A DNA stretch of 9,041 nucleotides, taken from JAVBOF01 sp031550915. Its GTDB lineage: Bacteria > Bacillota > Clostridia > Christensenellales > MGBC116941. Below, one piece after another: positions 6,596 through 9,041 of this stretch. How positions within the stretch are numbered: position 1 is the first letter of the stretch; each line of letters begins with the position of its first letter. Position numbers and translations under genes: made by a program. The stretch lies in the NCBI GenBank assembly GCA_031550915.1, contig JAVBOF010000089.1:1-9041 (forward strand), in the 5' to 3' direction. The notes under the pieces were generated by a model. It saw only the letters and a program-made list of their open reading frames with translations, did no database searches and was not told where the DNA came from.

Positions 6596-6644
6596 ATATT
6601 TGTTGGCTTTGGGGTTTGCCGTATTTTGTTATGGAGGTTTTCCG

Positions 6645-7961
6645 ATGGGTTATATGGAGGAAGCATGGAGATCCGTTTTGGACGATATAAAAGATGGGAT
6701 GACCGTCGTTTCTCAAAGGACTTTTGAGAATATGACACTTGTAAAACTCACAAACAATGAAGCAGTTTTAGCGGTTGAAAGCCGCATAGACCGTAACAGG
6801 CTGCAAAACGGGCAACACATGCGGTCTTTAAAAAAGGCATTCCGCAATGTTACGGATAACGATCTTGAAATAACTTTTATAACCTCCCAAGAGCTTGCAG
6901 ACCAGATAAAGGCAGAAAAGAGCAACAAGGGAGCTTCTTTCCTGAACCCAAGATATACTTTCGATTCCTTCGTTGTCGGGCCAAACAACAACCTGGCCCA
7001 CGCGGGAGCGGTAGCAGTCGCTCAGCGTCCCGGGGAATCCTACAACCCCTTGTTTATCTACGGCGGCGCAGGTCTGGGAAAAACCCATCTTCTGCATGCT
7101 ATCGGCCACCAGGTTTGTTTCGATAAATCTTCGGCTAAGCTCATTTATGTAACCTGTGAAAAATTTATAAACGAATTTATTGACGCGATAGAAAAATCCA
7201 AAAACGTCGAATTCCGTTCAAAGTACCGCAACACCGATGTTCTTATGATAGATGATATTCAGTTTTTGATAGGCAAGGAACGGACATGCGATGAGTTTTT
7301 CCATACCTTCAACGAATTGCACGAAGCAGGCAAACAGATCGTTATAACCAGCGACCGTCAGCCAAAGGAGCTTAGGGGGCTTGCGGAAAGGCTGCGTTCC
7401 CGTTTTGAATGGGGGCTTATAGTGGATGTTTCAAAACCGGATTACGAGACTAAGGTCGCCATTATAAGAAAGAAAGCCGAATTGGACAATATCTATATAC
7501 CTAACGATGTTATCGAGCTTATAGCCACATCCGTCGAATCAAATATCCGCGAGCTTGAAGGCTCATTGACAAAAGTGCGCCATTATTCGGATCTTCTAAA
7601 TAAGCCGATAACCCTGGATATTGCGAGGGAAGCCCTGAAAACACTGCTTTCAAACAGCCGCACAAAAGCGGTTACTCCGGACCGCATACTAGAAAAAGTC
7701 AGCGATTATTACTGCATCGAAGTTAACGATATCAAAACCAAGAACCGTACGCAGGAGATAGCTTTTATACGCCAGCTCTGCATGTATTTGATAAAGACGA
7801 TGCTGGATCTTTCCTATCCACAGATAGGCAGCATCTTCAACAGGCATCATTCTACAGTCATTCACGCATACGAACGGATAAGCGCGGATATAGCTAACGA
7901 CATAAAAGTAAAGATATTGGTCGACGACCTTATTGAAAGAATAAAAGATACATCATCATGA
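6645..7961 (+). CDS. dnaA: Chromosomal replication initiator protein DnaA
   Basis: AAA+ ATPase that binds DnaA boxes, melts oriC and loads the replicative helicase. Domain I is about 1-85 and domain II is very short. Domain III has Walker A GGAGLGKT (140-147), Walker B VLMIDDIQ (199-206), sensor I TSDR (235-238), the LAERLRSRFEWGL block (247-259) and sensor II SNIRELEG. Domain IV (about 345-438) is the helix-turn-helix DNA-binding domain. 438 residues is normal length. The ATG at 6645 is chosen because GGAGG (6633-6637) lies 7 bases upstream; the same frame is open to 6444, but that part covers the DnaA boxes and has no DnaA-like sequence. Odd point: the signature usually reading FGGRDHTTV is FNRHHSTV (398-405), one residue shorter and without the Asp. 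A terminator follows, so dnaN is not simply co-transcribed. Confidence 0.97.
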   Translation: MGYMEEAWRSVLDDIKDGMTVVSQRTFENMTLVKLTNNEAVLAVESRIDRNRLQNGQHMRSLKKAFRNVTDNDLEITFITSQELADQIKAEKSNKGASFLNPRYTFDSFVVGPNNNLAHAGAVAVAQRPGESYNPLFIYGGAGLGKTHLLHAIGHQVCFDKSSAKLIYVTCEKFINEFIDAIEKSKNVEFRSKYRNTDVLMIDDIQFLIGKERTCDEFFHTFNELHEAGKQIVITSDRQPKELRGLAERLRSRFEWGLIVDVSKPDYETKVAIIRKKAELDNIYIPNDVIELIATSVESNIRELEGSLTKVRHYSDLLNKPITLDIAREALKTLLSNSRTKAVTPDRILEKVSDYYCIEVNDIKTKNRTQEIAFIRQLCMYLIKTMLDLSYPQIGSIFNRHHSTVIHAYERISADIANDIKVKILVDDLIERIKDTSS

Positions 7962-7983
7962 TTTGCATTATCCATTATGCAGC

Positions 7984-8009
7984 AAAGCCTTTATTAATAA
8001 AGGCTTTTT
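7984..8009 (+). terminator. Intrinsic terminator after dnaA
   Basis: AAAGCCTTTA (7984-7993) and TAAAGGCTTT (7998-8007) form a perfect 10-bp stem with a TTAA loop, running into further T residues. It starts 22 bases after the dnaA stop. Confidence 0.82.
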
Positions 8010-8050
8010 ATAAAAATATCCTTTTATAAAGCCATTTTACTACAAATGAC

Positions 8051-8059
8051 TTATCTACA
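8051..8059 (+). other. Single DnaA box in the dnaA-dnaN gap
   Basis: TTATCTACA differs from TTATNCACA at one position. It lies about 90 bp upstream of the tandem boxes at 8149-8166, in AT-rich DNA, and is part of the right half of the origin. Confidence 0.55.
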
Positions 8060-8105
8060 TTTTATCAATAATATATCATCAGGTTCTGCTATAAAAATAA
8101 TTAGT

Positions 8106-8133
8106 TTTTCAACTGGAAAAAACATGTTATAAT
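8106..8133 (+). promoter_or_regulatory. Promoter of dnaN
   Basis: A perfect extended -10, TGTTATAAT (8125-8133), has TTTTCA (8106-8111) 16 bp upstream, a 4-of-6 match to TTGACA. The start would be near 8140, just before the tandem DnaA boxes at 8149-8166, so DnaA bound there could affect dnaN transcription. The leader of about 87 nt carries the putative unwinding region. Confidence 0.72.
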
Positions 8134-8148
8134 AGATGTTACGAGTGC

Positions 8149-8210
8149 TTATACACAATATCCACAAGGCTTATTATTACGACTATTATAAAATAATATT
8201 ATATATACAT
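8149..8210. other. Basal origin unwinding block: tandem DnaA boxes, trinucleotide array, AT-rich DNA
   Basis: TTATACACA (8149-8157, perfect box) is followed without a gap by ATATCCACA (8158-8166, one mismatch), then a short AGGC spacer, then in steps of three TTA TTA TTA CGA CTA TTA (8171-8188), then almost pure A/T to 8207. On the other strand the triplets read 3'-AAT AAT AAT GCT GAT AAT-5', which fits the DnaA-trio pattern 3'-[G/A]A[T/A]-5' described in B. subtilis for DnaA loading on single-stranded DNA, with one irregular triplet. It lies between dnaA and dnaN, as in B. subtilis. Replication probably starts here. Confidence 0.72.
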
Positions 8211-8226
8211 GTTTGGAGGGCCAAGT

Positions 8227-9041
8227 ATGAAATTCATTTGCGAAACCGGAAGCTTGATAAACGGAATAAACATAGCTCAAAAGGCTATGGGTACGCGTAC
8301 TACTATGCCTGTGTTGGAAGGCATATATATAGAGGCTGTTAAAAGTAAACTTATGCTGAAATGTACGGATATGGCGCTTTGCATTGAAACGTATGTGGAT
8401 GCAGACGTAAGCGATGAAGGTGCCATTGTTTTACCCGGGAGAATGTTTGCGGAAATAGTCCGTAAAATGCCTTCCGATAGTATTGAGATATCTTCGGATA
8501 CTGAACGGGCTGTTAAGATAAAAAGCGGTAACAGCAGAACAACCTTGCAAGGCCTCAGCGCAAAAGAGTTTCCCGAGCTCCCAAAGGTAGAGGAAGAATA
8601 TAAGATATCCATGAAGCAAAAAGTTTTCAAGGAGCTTATCCGTAAAACGATATTTGCATCATCTGTGGATGAATCGAAACCGATATTGACGGGTACCTTA
8701 CTTGAGATAGAAGAAAACAAGATTAATTTTGTTGCACTGGATGGCTATAGGCTTGCCCTTTGTACCACGGAGCTTGATAAAAACTATGGAAACATCAAGG
8801 CTGTAATTCCTTCTCGTTCTCTCAGTGAAATGTCAAAGATAATGTCGGATGATGATGGAGAGGTTTTTATAAAGCTGGGTAAAAACAACGCTATGATAGA
8901 AATGGATGATACCCATATCTATTCAAGGCTTTTAGAGGGAGATTTTATTAAATACCGACAGATATTGCCGGAAAACTTTAAACTTCAGATAAAGCTGAAC
9001 AGAGAACTCTTTACAGATGCTATCGACAGGGCATCGCTAAT
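8227..9041 (+). CDS. dnaN: DNA polymerase III beta subunit (sliding clamp), 3' end missing
   Basis: The ring-shaped clamp that tethers the replicative polymerase to DNA. The frame stays open to the window edge, giving 271 complete codons of an expected 365-370 or so; the third clamp domain is mostly missing. Recognisable stretches are the N-terminus MKFICETGSLINGINIAQKAMG, TTMPVLEGIYIEA near 25-37, LQGLSAKEFPELP near 108-120, FVALDGYRLALC near 169-180, and SRLLEGDFIKYRQILP near 236-251, the usual clamp motif ahead of the domain 2-3 border. The ATG at 8227 has GGAGG (8215-8219) 7 bases upstream. It follows dnaA by 265 bp of origin DNA and has its own promoter. recF would be expected next but lies outside the window. 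Confidence 0.95.
   Translation, partial: MKFICETGSLINGINIAQKAMGTRTTMPVLEGIYIEAVKSKLMLKCTDMALCIETYVDADVSDEGAIVLPGRMFAEIVRKMPSDSIEISSDTERAVKIKSGNSRTTLQGLSAKEFPELPKVEEEYKISMKQKVFKELIRKTIFASSVDESKPILTGTLLEIEENKINFVALDGYRLALCTTELDKNYGNIKAVIPSRSLSEMSKIMSDDDGEVFIKLGKNNAMIEMDDTHIYSRLLEGDFIKYRQILPENFKLQIKLNRELFTDAIDRASL

Noticed and set aside
6444..6644. 67-residue N-terminal extension of DnaA from an upstream in-frame start
   Set aside because: The region holds DnaA boxes, the extra residues do not resemble DnaA domain I, and GGAGG at 6633-6637 points to the ATG at 6645.
8136..8342. 68-codon plus-strand frame across the dnaA-dnaN gap
   Set aside because: It overlaps the DnaA boxes, the AT-rich region and the dnaN start in another frame, with no ribosome binding site.
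1..9041. CRISPR array, parS site, insertion sequence, tRNA or rRNA genes
   Set aside because: No regularly spaced repeats, no TGTTTCACGTGAAACA-like sequence, no transposase frame and no tRNA or rRNA motifs were seen on reading both strands.

Overview
The window looks like the replication-origin region of an anaerobic, low-to-medium GC Firmicute, most likely from the Clostridia. The reasons are an oxygen-sensitive class III ribonucleotide reductase (nrdD-nrdG), strong GGAGG ribosome binding sites, sigma-A-like promoters with TGn extensions, and a dnaA-dnaN pair flanked by DnaA boxes. I cannot name a genus from the sequence alone.

Layout, left to right: (1) 1-2620, + strand: nrdD, cut off by the window at its 5' end, and nrdG one base after it, closed by a GC-rich hairpin. 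(2) 2699-3703, - strand: a small secreted protein with one bacterial Ig-like (Big_2) domain. It has a near-consensus promoter about 270 bp upstream and a palindrome at the predicted start of its long leader. (3) 3704-5117, - strand: a cysteine-free FliD-like (flagellar cap family) protein with its own promoter and intrinsic terminator, and no other flagellar gene nearby. (4) 5138-6022, - strand: a radical SAM protein of the spore-photolyase-like (SplB/COG1533) superfamily. (5) 6023-6644: about 620 bp without a gene, holding two T-run repeats, a long-range stem, a promoter, a possible structured leader and a cluster of DnaA boxes. (6) 6645-7961: dnaA. (7) 7962-8226: terminator, DnaA boxes, dnaN promoter, and a tandem DnaA-box/trinucleotide/AT-rich block that looks like the origin unwinding site. 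(8) 8227 to the end: dnaN, cut off by the right edge.

How it fits together: DnaA boxes on both sides of dnaA suggest a bipartite oriC of the Bacillus subtilis type. The unwinding site would lie in the dnaN leader. The minus-strand genes left of dnaA run with the replication fork, while nrdDG runs against it. The usual rpmH-rnpA neighbours of dnaA are absent from the 6.6 kb to its left. The most notable points are a one-residue-shorter, altered DnaA signature loop, the solitary FliD-like protein, and the long regulated-looking leader of the secreted Ig-like protein. I found no CRISPR array, transposon, tRNA or rRNA, and no clearly new multi-gene system.
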